From Zasmidium citrigriseum (Eukaryota > Ascomycota > Dothideomycetes > Mycosphaerellales > Mycosphaerellaceae): a stretch of DNA of 64,000 nt. The translations under genes and the position numbers were made by a program. Of the stretch, positions 41,929 to 52,934 are shown piece by piece (the first letter of the stretch is position 1; each line of letters starts with the position of its first letter). Below the pieces are notes generated by a model. It was not told where the DNA came from. It worked only from the letters and a program-made list of their open reading frames with translations, and did no database searches. The stretch covers positions 186,001 through 250,000 of the forward strand of contig NHNW01000001.1 in NCBI GenBank assembly GCA_002786025.1. The letters are read 5' to 3'.

Positions 41929-43134
41929 ATGTCAGCACAAACGCCGCCGCCGGGCGCACCGCCGATCCAACTGCAACCTGGCCAACAGCCCACGCCGGAA
42001 CAGATACGTGTCATGCAGCAGCAGCTCGCTCAAGAAGCTGAAAAGGCGGGCATGACCGTGCCGCAATACGTCGAGCGCATGAAGGCCCAGATGATGCAGC
42101 AAGCCCAGCGACAGCAGCAGCAACAGCAGGCGCAGCAACAGGCGATGCAGCAACAGCACGCCCAGGGCCCACAAGGCGCTCAACCCGGCCAGCAGGTCCC
42201 CATCGCGCCTGGCCCGCCAAAACCGGAAGCAATCGCCATCGCCAACTTTCTTCGCTCGCAGGACCTCAAGATGCGCACGTGCATCTTCCAGCAGCAGCGC
42301 AAGGACATGTTCAAGGTCAAGCGCGCCATTCGAGCCCTGCAGTCCGACGCCTACACCAAAGCCCGCAAGAAGAACCCGCTGCTGCCCGAAGTCAAAGATC
42401 GCGTCACCGCCGAGAACACATTCAAGCAGCTGCCCATGTCTTTGCTCGCTCTCCGTGTCAGCAAAATCGATCCGCATGAGGGACACGACCATGGCAAGAA
42501 GAAGCGGGTCAAGGGATTGTGGACCGTGAAGGTGGAGCCGCAGCAGGAGGCAGCCGACGAATTCTACTACGTCTGGCTGTACGAGGGCTCGCAGTGGAAG
42601 AACAAGCTCTACGCCGTTGGTGCTCTCGCCCTCATTCTCGCCGTCGTCTTCTTCCCCGTCTGGCCCTACAAGCTGCGCATTGGAGTCTGGTATTGCAGTA
42701 TGGGTCTGCTGGGGCTGCTCGGTCTCTTCTTCGCCATGGCAATCTTCCGTCTGATCCTCTTCGTCATCACCGTCTTCGCCGTCCCGCCCGGACTTTGGCT
42801 GTACCCCAATCTATTCGAAGATGTGGGTTTCTTCGATTCGTTCAAGCCTCTTTGGGCGTGGCACGAGAGCGAGAAAGAGATGAAGAAGCGAAAGAAGCAG
42901 GAGCGCGAGAGAAAGAAGGCGCGACGAGAGGCGAAGGCGAACGGACAAACGAAGGAGGAGAAGAAGGCAGCAAAGGCGGAGAAGAAGGAAGGTGCGAAGC
43001 AGAAGCAAGAGCCTGAAATTTCGAAGCCAGTGACAGCCAGCGCGACAGGTACGGAGAGCGTGCCTTCAGATGGCAATGTCAGTCTGCAGCAGCGGAATCT
43101 AAGTGCGAGGGTGGAAGAGGTTGAAGAAGATTGA
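41929..43134 (+). CDS. SEC62: Sec62, ER post-translational translocation subunit
   Basis: 401 residues, single exon; the ATG of MSAQTPPPG is chosen because upstream in-frame starts are not ATG. A Gln-rich low-complexity N-terminus (repeated QQ and QAQQQA) is followed by the conserved cytosolic domain AIANFLRSQDLKMR and two adjacent membrane segments (about KLYAVGALALILAVVFFP and LGLLGLFFAMAIFRLILF). A conserved FEDVGFFDSFKPLWAW patch and a Lys/Glu-rich tail with coiled-coil character follow. Sec62 works with Sec63, Sec71 and Sec72 at the Sec61 channel. Housekeeping. Confidence 0.95.
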   Translation: MSAQTPPPGAPPIQLQPGQQPTPEQIRVMQQQLAQEAEKAGMTVPQYVERMKAQMMQQAQRQQQQQQAQQQAMQQQHAQGPQGAQPGQQVPIAPGPPKPEAIAIANFLRSQDLKMRTCIFQQQRKDMFKVKRAIRALQSDAYTKARKKNPLLPEVKDRVTAENTFKQLPMSLLALRVSKIDPHEGHDHGKKKRVKGLWTVKVEPQQEAADEFYYVWLYEGSQWKNKLYAVGALALILAVVFFPVWPYKLRIGVWYCSMGLLGLLGLFFAMAIFRLILFVITVFAVPPGLWLYPNLFEDVGFFDSFKPLWAWHESEKEMKKRKKQERERKKARREAKANGQTKEEKKAAKAEKKEGAKQKQEPEISKPVTASATGTESVPSDGNVSLQQRNLSARVEEVEED

Positions 43135-43624
43135 TCGAGTGGGATACCAGCGATGGCGTTTTGGGACGGCGTTCAGTCTGCGAATGCTTTGCTTTGGAGC
43201 TGCATCGGGACCGCGTTTCGTAGACGGCTGTTTGACGCATGTAGACCTGAGGGTTGTATGAACAGCACATTTGTCTTCAAGCCGCCACTCGTGGCTGTCA
43301 ATTCTGTCAACATATCAGCGCAACTGAGAATGGCCGGTTCAAAAAGAGTCCACTCAATCCGAAGATGTGTTCCTGGCGATGCTTCCGTGTGGGCGGCTTC
43401 CTCAGCTTCGGTACAAATCGACCCGAGCGAAGATCCTCCATCCTGCATAGTCTGTGGAGTACATGCGCTAACGATGGGGTGCTGGAGACCTTTCCGGGAT
43501 CTGTACGATCTGGCATTCGTCAGTGTCCTTCAATATTCGGCAATGGGACAAGGCAGTGGTTCGAATGGGAGGATATAAAGCAGAACCGGCCTGTGCGAAT
43601 TGAGCATCCAGGACTGCGCGAAAG
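43135..43624 (+). promoter_or_regulatory. Intergenic, rhamnosidase promoter
   Basis: 490 bp. A TATA-like GGATATAAAGC lies at about 43571-43580, some 50 bp before the rhamnosidase ATG. Nothing else seen. Confidence 0.45.
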
Positions 43625-46219
43625 ATGTGGTTGACTCTCTGCTTAATGACGACTGCCGTCTACGGGTGCGTCTCTTACTCGAGCAACAAGACAATTGTGG
43701 TGAGGACTGACGAGTGACGATGCAGCTTCGTCGACTATGGAGACGTCCGTCCGTTTTCCTACGCCCTCGCGAAAGACGCAGTTCTCGAAGCTGACGTTCC
43801 ATACTCCGGCCACTCCATCATTTTGACTCCAGAATCACCATACCTCACTCTCGACTACGCCACCGAAGTTGCCGGCTTCCCATTCTTCGACGTCGAGAGT
43901 CTGACAGCACCGACTCAGATCGAAGTCAAATACGCCGAAGATTTCGTCTCCCTGGCAAACCCCTATAGTGATGGACCGTGGACATTCTCGAATGGGCTGT
44001 CGAATACTTTCCGCGCGGAGACGTTCAATCTGACGATCCCCGGAAGAGTGGAGTCTTTCTTTGTCCAAGGCGGCCAAAGGTGGGAGACGGTGAGACTTTT
44101 GACGAATACGACTATCACATTCAAAGCGGTTGGGTTCAATTCGACCGCAGAGCATACCCCAACCGACGAGACTGTAGGACAGTTCTCCTCGTCGAATGAA
44201 ATCTATGACCGGATCTGGGATCTCGGAGCCAGAGTCGTGCAAGTTGCGTGTGTGGATGCCGGGAATGCGCCATCGACCTGGGAGATTACTGATGAGGGAG
44301 CTTTCATTCGAGGACAGCAGACCGCTCAATCGGCCAAGGGAACGACTTTCGGGAACTACACATTGTCCTTCTCAACCAAGATCGTCAGAGGCGGGACAGG
44401 TTGGAGAGTGGCGAGTAGCACGACCCCGGGCGGAGCGGTTTTCTACCTCACCTCGAAGTACCCAGCGGAGACGACGTACGTGAATACGAATCGCACTCTG
44501 CTTCCGCCGAACACGCTGATCTTCAACTTCGGGCCTTCGATTGTCAATCAATCCACCTTGGCAACGGGATGGAATCAGTACTTTCCACTCAACGCCACGA
44601 TCGAGGAGGGTGAGTGGTACAACATCAGCACGACGATAACTTCAGAGGGATACATCGTCAAGATCAACGGCGCCCACGAAATCTTGGTACCCATATTCGA
44701 AGCCGAGTACCTCTCCGCAGCCAGTTCCTCGGCCTACATGACTTCTTCGCCGCACACGGGCACTTGGGGCTTTGGACCTTGGAATGGACAGGAGGCGTAC
44801 GTCAAGGACGTCACCGTCACTCTCCAAAACGGCACAGTCGCCTACTCCAATGCCATGACTTCCCAAAATACCTTGGCAGAGTACGGCGTCGCTCCTCTCG
44901 ATGCATCCGTCTGTCTCGACGGCGCCAAGAGAGATCGTCTCGTCTGGGCCGGCGACTTCTACCATACAGAGAAAGTCGTCACTTCCAGCACATACCGAAC
45001 GGACTACCTTCTGGGTAGCATTGAGTACGCTTTCAGCTTCCAGAAGCAAGAAGCTCCGTTCAAAGGCTTTGTCCCGATTTCTGCGAGTTTGGGATCGAGA
45101 CCGGAGTACGAGGCAGCTTTCACCAGCAACTATGCCGGCCTACTCGATTATCAAGACTTGTTCCTGAGTGCCATCGGAGGCTACTTCTGGCGTACTGGGG
45201 ATCTCAAGGGCTTGCAGCCATACTGGCCAAACATCAAGACGCTCGCCGCAGCTCGAATGGAATACATCGACCCTCATAGCGGTCTCGTGGCCGGAGATGG
45301 TGCTTTCTACTTCCTCGGCCCCGTAAACGGCAGCGCAGTCACAGCAATTCTCTCCTACGCCCTCCAACGACTTGTGCCTCTCGCTGAAGCCCTCAACGAC
45401 ACTGCCACCGCGAATCACTACCTTAGCACATCCTCCGCTCTCAACGCCGCGATAAACACCAACCTCTGGAGCCCCTCCCTGGGAACCTACTCCCTCTCCC
45501 TGGATGCGCCCTCAAACTACTCCCTCACCTCCATCGCATGGACGCTCCTCGCCGGAACCGCAAACACCTCCCAAGCCGAATCAATGATCACCAACATCCT
45601 CCCAACCCTCCGTCTCGGCGTCGGCTACAAAACACTCTCCTCCGACTCCGACAGCCTAACAACGCAACTCTCCCCCAACATCCTCGGCATGCTCCTCGAA
45701 AGCCTCTTCATCGCCGATCGAGACCTCAAAGTCTCCAATACCACCGTCGCTCAGACGCTCCTAGACGACTTCTGGAGCAAAATGGTCACGCAAGATGAAT
45801 ACTACTCCGGTGCTTCGTGGGAGTATCTCTACCCCAATGGCTCGCCGGGTATAGATCTTTTCACGAGTCTGGCGCATCCCTGGGGTGCGGCGCCGACGTA
45901 TGTTCTTCCAGGATATGTCCTTGGGATTCAAGCGACGAGTCCGGGGTTTGAGACGTGGGAGTTTAGGCCGAATTTGGGGGTTCTTGGACTGATGGAGGCC
46001 AACGGGACTGTTCCTACGCCGTTTGGGACAATCAAGGCGAGGTGGGAGATTGTGGATGGTGGGAAGGGGGCTGTGATTACGGCGAGTGGGCCGAAGGGGA
46101 CGAAGGGGAGGTTGGTATTGCCGGATGAGGGCGAGGCGGAGTGCGATGGAAGGAAGATGAAGGGTGGGTGGATTGAAATGGACGGAGGAAGCAAGAAAAA
46201 CGTCAAGATTAGAATGTGA
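43625..46219 (+). CDS. Secreted alpha-L-rhamnosidase (GH78)
   Basis: 844 residues, two exons (43625..43665, 43726..46219; 60-nt intron). The short first exon gives a signal peptide MWLTLCLMTTAVYG. The join yields YGFVDYGDVRPFSYALAK. Then come LTPESPYLTLDYATEVAGFPFFDVE, typical of fungal GH78 (here in shorter pieces LTLDYATEV and GFPFFDVE), a beta-rich region, and the (alpha/alpha)6 barrel with DGAKRDRLVWAGD, the family's D-G-x-[KQ]-R-D-[ER] general-acid loop. A possible concanavalin-like domain is inserted at about residues 190-360 (FGNYTLSFSTKIVRGG). Many N-x-S/T sites fit secretion. Releases terminal rhamnose from plant glycosides or pectin side chains. Convergent with the coiled-coil gene, 35 bp apart. 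Confidence 0.92.
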
Positions 46220-46254
46220 AGCTGACGCTGACCAGCTACTTGATAAGTGCCAGA

Positions 46255-47718
46255 CTATGGACGCTTCGCGGGCGAAACACACTGCTTCTTTACCACCGGC
46301 TCTTCCTCGAGAGGCGTCTCCGCCCGCCGCTTGCATCTCGCCAGAATATCTTGCGCCAGCTGCTGGTCGCTGTCAGCTCGGTCCTTGCGCTCCTTGGCCA
46401 GCTTCGCTTCGGCTGTATTGGCTCTTGCCTCCGCCTGCCAACGTTTATCAGACTGCTCTCCGATCTTTGCATGGGCCATCTTCAGCTCCTTCGCCGTGAC
46501 CCGCGCGTTCTCCTCCGCTTTGCTTTTCGCCACCTCGGCCTTCTTGCGAGTCGCCGTCTCCGTACCCAGCTCCAGCCTCATTTCATCAAGATCCTCGCGA
46601 GCCTTTCTCAGGTCCTTCTCGAGACTCTTCCGCCTCTTCTCGTCGGCCAGGTTGAGTTTCTCCATCTGTGCAATCTCCGCCCCACGCTTCTTATCCGTGG
46701 CGTTGAGGTCCTTGTTCTTGGCTTCCAAGGATTCAACAGTCTTCTGGAACTTTTCGATTTCTTCCTGTTTGGCGGCGAGTTCAGCGTCCTGGCGCTCACG
46801 TAGTGTCTGCCATTTCGCTGCAGCTACATTGTTTCGCTGAATGGTCTGATTTGCAGATGCCAAGTCCTCTTCTGCTTTCTGCTTGTCCTTTCGCCATTCA
46901 TTCGCTTGGGCGGTGGTCTTTGAAAGCTCCTTGCGAAGACTGTCGATATCCTGTTGGAGAGATGTTTGATCGGCCAGTTTGCTTTCGGCTTCATGAGCGG
47001 CTTCCTTGGCTGAAGTGAGATCTGCTTCCAGCTTGGACTTGTCGGATTCCAGCGCGGTGATGGTGGTTGAGGCTGAAGTGACATCTGCCTCCAGCTTGGA
47101 TTTGTCGGCCTCCAAAGCAGCAATGGTTGTCGAAGCTGAAGTGAGGTCTGCCTCCAGCTTCGATTTGTCGGACTCCAGCGCAGTGATGGTGGTTGAGGCG
47201 TCCCAAAGCTTCGCCTTCTCATTGGCAAGGCCCTTGGTGTGTTGCTGTTGGAGAGTCATGACAGCGGTCTCATGTTCACGCTTCAAGTCCTGAACAGCCC
47301 GGGCATTTCCTTCATTCTCGGCTTCCAGGGCTTGCACCTGCCGCTGCAGTCCTTCCTTTTCCGCATGGAAATTGATGACTTGATCTTCCAGCTCACCCAG
47401 GCGCCGAATTCTCGCCAGATTATTCGGTCCATGGATCACATGCCATTCCCGATGTTGCTCAACGGCGTAACTCAGCTGACCGATCTCCCGATCCTTCTCC
47501 GCGAGTTGCTGGCCAAGACGCTCGAATTGCTGATCAAGATTGTAGTAATGACTCGTCTCGCGAGCGATGTGGTCGCCAAGGCTCTTTCGAATGTCGGCGA
47601 CGTTGAAGTCGCCTGGGGCCTGGTGGGTCGGAGTGGAAGGTGTGGGAGGGGCGTTGGCGGCAGGTGGGAGTCCGGCGATTGAGGCTTGGTTCTGAGGATT
47701 GGACATGCTTGCGAACAT
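46255..47718 (-). CDS. Long coiled-coil protein with internal 21-residue repeats
   Basis: 487 residues starting MFASMSNPQ; the next ATG (MSNPQ, five codons on) is equally possible, and an upstream extension to 47922 begins at a non-ATG codon. A Pro/Ala-rich N-terminus precedes one continuous heptad-rich coiled coil from about residue 40 to 470 (LDQQFERLGQQLAEKDRE and similar), ending with a basic KKQCVSPAKRP. Three perfect-frame copies of a 21-residue unit (ASTTITALESDKSKLEADLTS type) lie near residues 170-235. The family is not recognised; tropomyosin- or SMC-like matches would be composition only. Possibly nuclear, given the basic end. Confidence 0.72.
   Translation of the reverse strand: MFASMSNPQNQASIAGLPPAANAPPTPSTPTHQAPGDFNVADIRKSLGDHIARETSHYYNLDQQFERLGQQLAEKDREIGQLSYAVEQHREWHVIHGPNNLARIRRLGELEDQVINFHAEKEGLQRQVQALEAENEGNARAVQDLKREHETAVMTLQQQHTKGLANEKAKLWDASTTITALESDKSKLEADLTSASTTIAALEADKSKLEADVTSASTTITALESDKSKLEADLTSAKEAAHEAESKLADQTSLQQDIDSLRKELSKTTAQANEWRKDKQKAEEDLASANQTIQRNNVAAAKWQTLRERQDAELAAKQEEIEKFQKTVESLEAKNKDLNATDKKRGAEIAQMEKLNLADEKRRKSLEKDLRKAREDLDEMRLELGTETATRKKAEVAKSKAEENARVTAKELKMAHAKIGEQSDKRWQAEARANTAEAKLAKERKDRADSDQQLAQDILARCKRRAETPLEEEPVVKKQCVSPAKRP
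47011..47199 (-). repeat. 63-bp tandem repeat, three copies, coding
   Basis: Three in-frame units of 63 bp within the coiled-coil gene, each three heptads long. Spacing was checked on the shared CTGAAGTG block, which starts at 47010, 47073 and 47136. The units differ at a few bases, mostly conservatively. Confidence 0.85.
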
Positions 47719-48803
47719 CTTCTGATCACGGAGGCTGATTGAGGGGCAGGGGTGTATCTTTCTGTGCAACGTCGGAAGTGCGGATGGTTGAAGTGGAATG
47801 ATTGAGAAGAAAGCGGAAGGGCGATGGCAGGGTGTTTGTTGACGAGAAAGAGAAAGAGAAGCTGCGTGCCTGTTCCTGCACTTTCGCGCGCATGCTGGCT
47901 GCAATGCTGCTTCCCGAGACAACGGGTGGAAGTCGTGGCAGCTGCATCGCGAGGAAGTGACGACGAGAAACGCAGACGAAGAAGAGCAAGAGCGAGCGAG
48001 TGAAAGCGCTCAATGTTTAACAGACAAAAGAACTTCTTGCCTGTGGGTGCAAGTCGAGGGAGCTTTTCCTTTGTGAACAGAAAAGACTTTTAGGAGGTGG
48101 AGTCGGGACCCGAGACCGGGGCCTTGGAAAGTGGAGCGTTTCAAGGCTGCAGCCTCCCAGCCGAGCACCGCTCGATCGACTAACGACGCCAACGCATGTT
48201 TCGAAGTTGCCGATCTGCATGTTTGACTATGAGGCAGGTATTGCAATCGTTGAGAGGGCAAGAACAGCGACGGATTGTTGGAGTTAGCCCAGGCAGCTCT
48301 TTCCCTGGAGCCGTGGAAGCACCTGCCATCTTCCGAACGTCTCTCACCGCAAAGTCCAGCTTTGACACTTCACACTTCGCACCATCAGCTCGAAAAGACT
48401 CCCGATCCATGGAGAGTTCCCTCTTGCTCAGGACTGCGTCAACTTTAGTAATAAAGTCGGACTAGACTCACAGTACCTGCAGCTTCAAATCGAAGCTAGG
48501 GAGCTTCCTGCATGGCTTTTCGACATTGGAGAAACCTCAACCAAAATTTGGTCTCGCGGTCATTAAGTAAGCAGTTGCTTCTAAGCATTTCTGCAGCTCC
48601 CGCAAGGCTCCGTCGGTAGGCTTACCCGTGAACAGCAAAGTCCCAGTCGAAGCTCCCACGCCTAAGCTATCGATCGGCCAAAAAGTTCAACAGAGAAAGG
48701 AAGCAGGCATTGCATCTGAAAAAAGCGCGATGCCTTTAAAAGAGCTCGTGGGAGCTGCCGCCGCCCGTGGCGAGACAGCTTCGACTTTTTGTCTCCTTCA
48801 ATC
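47719..48803. promoter_or_regulatory. Divergent promoter region
   Basis: 1,085 bp between the coiled-coil gene and the hydrolase. A TTTAAAAG TATA-like site at 48735-48742 lies about 65 bp before the hydrolase ATG. No other gene recognised. Confidence 0.45.
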
Positions 48804-50242
48804 ATGCTGTCAAGTTGGATCCTGACTCTCTCTTGCGCAGTCTACCTCGGCGCCGCCAACGACTTCGTCTTCCCCACTGCCCCAAAAGCAGTGGACAATG
48901 CTCCTCTCGACCACAAATTCGCATACTACCGCCTCGCAGGACACAACGGCGAAGAATCACTCCTCACGCATGGCTTCTTCAAGACCGACTGCGGTGCAAA
49001 TTTGAGCGTTCACTACACCGATCCGTCCGTCTGGGGCGATCTCACAGGGACTGCGAGCCGGCCAATCTTGATATTGACACACGGCTATCCGGAGAGCAGC
49101 TATATCTGGCGGGACGTCACACCATCTGTATCCACTCGAACGCCGGTCTTTGTCGCTGATCAGCCTGGATATGGTCTCAGCACTGCTTGCTGCAACGCAA
49201 AAGGCTGTGCATATGACAAGCGAACGTACGCGCAGTCAATCATGCAGGCAGTGAAGGCGATATATGGAGATGTGCATGTTATCTACGCAGGACATGACCG
49301 AGGGGCGAGAACGATGGTACGTTGATGATATCTTTGAGGAGAGGGCAGAACTCACAGGTGTTCTGCAGCATCGAGCGGCGGTCGACAACAACTTCCCCGG
49401 CATCACAGGCATGGGCTTCTTTGCCGCGGACATCGTACCCTTCGTCGAAGAGTATGCATCTTTCACCAACCCAGCCTTTGCTCATGGCTACTTCCACTGG
49501 TCGTTTTTGCCCAAAGGCATGGCTTCAAAGTCCTCATGTTTACGGTTTTTGAGGCTGACTTTGCGTCTAGGAAACTTCGCAACAGATATGATCATGGCCT
49601 ATGGAGGCGGAAATTTCGTACATCAGATTCTCCAGTACGGATCGGGTCAGAATCCGCAAGCCACCGAGATTTTCAAGAAAGGGAAAGGTCAATCAGAACA
49701 TATTTACAAGGATTGTAAAGCAAAGCTGACTTTGATTGACAGCCTGGGAGATCTACATCAACTTCTTTAACCAACTCTCCGTGACCAATGCATCAGTCTT
49801 CGACTACAAAGCAGGTACGCGGTCTGTAGCCACAGTCTCGAGATGAACGTCCTAACATAGAGGGTCTTCAATCAGGCGCGCACGAAGATCACGACCAGGA
49901 ACTTTCTGATCAGAAGAATGGCATCAAGGTCAAACTTCCCACTCACATCCTTTTCAGCGAATTCAACCTCGGAAGACAATTCGACGTTCCTGCAATCTGG
50001 GCAAAATATACGGAAAAGAGTGCTGGACTTACTGTGAAGGGTGTGGGTGAACAGAGGGGACACTTCATCATCGAGGAGGCGCCGGGTAAGTCATTGCAGA
50101 AGAGGTATGCTGCAAGAATGGATCGGGCTGACATGAGATAGACGAGGCAATCGCTCAACTGAACACCTTCATGGATCGCCTGGGCGTTGACAGAACGTTG
50201 CAGACCGCAAGCGATGGCACATGGAAGAAGGAGGAGCTTTGA
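48804..50242 (+). CDS. Secreted alpha/beta hydrolase, epoxide-hydrolase-like
   Basis: 391 residues in six exons as I read it (48804..49316, 49369..49516, 49571..49687, 49743..49814, 49861..50085, 50142..50242). Signal peptide MLSSWILTLSCAVYLGA. Oxyanion loop HGYPESSYIW, the nucleophile elbow GHDRGAR with Asp as in epoxide hydrolases and haloalkane dehalogenases, and a C-terminal catalytic His in RGHFIIEEAPDE. The joins restore ARTMHRAAVDNNF, KKGKAWEIYIN and YKAEGLQSG. The second intron appears to be GC-AG, 54 nt, with CTGAC as branch site. If not spliced, 18 extra residues remain in frame. Likely hydrolyses epoxides or esters outside the cell. Other exon choices in the middle are possible. 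Confidence 0.82.
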
Positions 50243-50364
50243 TCACCTAACTTTCGGACGATGAACTGAGAAGTCAAGACATGGGAGAGGTTCAAAGAGC
50301 AGGTATTGCAGTCTTCTCATGCGATGGACGAGCCTCTGAAGAGCAGCGTCCATCTAAGCAGTCT

Positions 50365-51094
50365 TCATTTGTAAGATGCAGCAGCACTAGGATACTCAAT
50401 AGTCGACGGCACCGGTGAAATCTGCCTCCCAGCGATATACGTCGGATTGTCAAAGCGAGTATAGCTCTCTGCACCGCCTGTGCCATACTGACAGACCCAC
50501 ATGCTCGTTGTGTCTCGCGCCATCCCGAGGAAGTGATTCCAATACTGGCATTCCCCGGTGCATTGGAAGGCGCAGCTCGCGGCCGGCTCGGGTGTGGGTT
50601 GGGTGTAGTATATGTATGATGGAGATGCCATTTCGATGTAGGCGTCGGTTTGGGCGCAGTACATTGCGTTGTTTGCTGGATTGACGATTGTAGTGCATGA
50701 AGTTGAGGTGATAACCTGTTTCGTTAACTCAATATAACTACGAGAGAGCTGGAAGACATACCTCAGGTCCAGTAATAGGCGGCAATGTGATCGTACTGGG
50801 CGGCGGTGTCAAGGTGGCCGTGGTCGTCGCCGCTGCAAGAGTTAACATCTGAACGCATGATCCGGAGAGTTTTAAGGGGCCAGTACCATAGACCGTAGTG
50901 GTTGAAATCGAAGCATTGGCACAGACTTGCGAAGGGGCCACGATGGAGCCAAGATCTGTGAGGACGTATGTCGATGTCTCAGAGGTGTAAACACCAATGA
51001 CGCTGCGCTTAAGACAAGTGTTGGTCGAGGAAGCGTCGATTTGCGCCCAAACGAGGGTGGAAAATGCCAACAAGGCGATACTGCGAGGGTGCAT
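50365..51094 (-). CDS. Small secreted Cys-containing protein, hypothetical
   Basis: 227 residues in two exons (50762..51094, 50365..50715; intron 46 nt). Signal peptide MHPRSIALLAFSTLVWAQ. It has a Ser/Thr-rich middle with a Pro-rich TPPPSTITLPP linker and about ten cysteines, mostly in the C-terminal half (CTTIV, YCAQTD, CAFQCTGECQYW, VCQYGTG). The CxxxCxxxC pattern and the end IEYPSAAASYK without a GPI-type hydrophobic tail suggest an extracellular or wall-associated protein. Family not recognised; effector-like properties are a guess. The joined frame is consistent across the splice. Confidence 0.7.
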
Positions 51095-51281
51095 GATTTC
51101 AGCTACACGTGCTGCTTGGGAACATGATGAGAAGAGCGAGTGCGCTATTTGTTGGAGATTCTGGAGTCTCGAATGTTGACATCACAGCCTTGCCGCATTC
51201 CACATCGGCATGCCGAAATTGCGGTCCACGTGGATGCCGACAAGTTATTCACAACAGTGCTTGGCAACGTCTACCTTATTT

Positions 51282-52934
51282 TCACTTCATTTCTTCCTTG
51301 AGCTTCTCAACCCCTTCCCTCTCCGCCCATCCCTCAACAACATACGTCTTGAAGTCCCGCGTCTTTACGCCCCTCAAGAACATGGTGTCGAGCTCGTCGA
51401 ATGTCCGACCCTTCGTCTCCGGCAACGCAAGGAAGCACCATATCACACACGGCACCGACAGGCCAAAGAAGACAAAAGCCAGTTTTCCTTTCAAGTTTCC
51501 CTGGTCTGGATTGATGGCATATGGTATGCCCACTGCACAAGCGACATTGATCAAAGCATTCACAGTCGTTGCAATGGCGATCGTCTTTCCTCGAAGTTTA
51601 GATGACGATGTCTCACTGATGATGACAAAGCAGAGAGGTCCGATGGTCAAGTCGTAGAAGAAGTTGTACACTACCATCAATGAAGACTGCACCCAGGGGA
51701 TCGTCAAATGGCCGGAGTGAGTCGGGACAACGTCAAGAATGGCAATGAGGAACAGCAAGGCCACCAGCAGCACCAGGCCCCAGTTGTAGATTTGGCGGCG
51801 CCCCATCGTGCTGATCATCGGCCATGAGAGACATGTGCCCACGAATCCAACCGCCAGAAGTCCGACACCGAGGTTGAAGGCATCACTCGTCGCCAGGCCT
51901 GCCAGTTCGAAAAAGTAAACGGCATACCCAATGACCAGAAAGTTCCCTGCCAGAGGCTGGATCGCGTAGACCATAGTCGAAATGATGGTTCGACGCAGAT
52001 TGGTGCCTCGCAAGCAGTCCAGAAAGGTTTCTGATCTTTCTTCTTCCTGCTCCAGAGCAGTCGTCAACTTGATCTGTGCCAAACCCGCTGAAGAGTCCAC
52101 ACTCGAATGCGCCAGTCGTCTCAACGCCCTCTCTGCCTTTTCGTGCTTTCCCTTTCGAACCAGATGCCACGGGCTTTCCGGACAGAAAGGAAGCAAGCCG
52201 AGAATTATCACTGGAAATACGAACTGGACCAGGAAAGGAATATCATAGCTCCAGCGATCAGATCGATGCTGAGTACCTGCGAGCACTCCACTGGCCACCA
52301 GCTGTCCGATGACGAAGGAGAGGTTGACAAAGGCGGCAGCTGCACCCCGAAAGACCACAGGTGTGACCTCCGAGATGTAAGTAGGTGCAATGACGGGATA
52401 CGCTCCCAGCACGACACCATTGACCAGCTCTGCGACCAAGATCTGCGGCTTGTTCTGCGCCGAAGACTGCAAGGCCACCGTGATGCAAGTGATGAGACAG
52501 CAACCCGCAAGCGTCAGCCGTCTGCCCACTCGATCCAGGGGATAACCAACACCCAAGGCACCAACGACTTGTCCGACGGGCACTCCAAGGTTGAAAGCCG
52601 ATTGCCACTGTGCGGCGACCACGTACTCTCCACCGCCTACTGGCTGCCCAAAAGTCTTCTGGAATGTGGGAATAGCGACCAGCGTTCCAACGAGCTGTGG
52701 ATCGAAGCCAGCCATGACGACGCCCAAGGAGAAGAGGAATGACCATGCGATGGCGGGTCGATAGAGGCGAAAGGCATCTTTGAAGGAGATGTCGTGTTGG
52801 AGTTGTGCCGCTTGTTGGGCCTGATCAACCGCAATCATCTCGCCCTTGTGTATTGAAGCAACGTCATGACTGCCAATCGTCGTCATGGCTTCATCCTTGT
52901 TCGCGGAGCCTGGTTTGCCGTCCATGTTCGCCAT
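51282..52934 (-). CDS. MFS sugar transporter, alpha-glucoside:H+ symporter (MAL type)
   Basis: 550 residues, single exon. Typical sugar-porter motifs: the DRVGRR loop, CPESPWHLVRKGK after helix 6, GRRQIYNWG, and LPETKGRTFDELD after helix 12. The N-terminus with LYRPAIAWSFLFSLGVVMAGFD is that of MAL/AGT-type maltose permeases, and AQWQSAFNLGVPVGQ also fits. Imports maltose, trehalose, turanose or isomaltose. The alpha-glucosidase gene starts about 3.5 kb away at the same locus, and a Zn2Cys6 regulator is next to it, a MAL-like arrangement. Confidence 0.92.
   Translation of the reverse strand: MANMDGKPGSANKDEAMTTIGSHDVASIHKGEMIAVDQAQQAAQLQHDISFKDAFRLYRPAIAWSFLFSLGVVMAGFDPQLVGTLVAIPTFQKTFGQPVGGGEYVVAAQWQSAFNLGVPVGQVVGALGVGYPLDRVGRRLTLAGCCLITCITVALQSSAQNKPQILVAELVNGVVLGAYPVIAPTYISEVTPVVFRGAAAAFVNLSFVIGQLVASGVLAGTQHRSDRWSYDIPFLVQFVFPVIILGLLPFCPESPWHLVRKGKHEKAERALRRLAHSSVDSSAGLAQIKLTTALEQEEERSETFLDCLRGTNLRRTIISTMVYAIQPLAGNFLVIGYAVYFFELAGLATSDAFNLGVGLLAVGFVGTCLSWPMISTMGRRQIYNWGLVLLVALLFLIAILDVVPTHSGHLTIPWVQSSLMVVYNFFYDLTIGPLCFVIISETSSSKLRGKTIAIATTVNALINVACAVGIPYAINPDQGNLKGKLAFVFFGLSVPCVIWCFLALPETKGRTFDELDTMFLRGVKTRDFKTYVVEGWAEREGVEKLKEEMK

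Noticed and set aside
47719..47922. N-terminal extension of the coiled-coil protein
   Set aside because: The frame is open but begins at a non-ATG codon, and its composition (HAASLSLSRQQTPCHRP) looks like 5' UTR.
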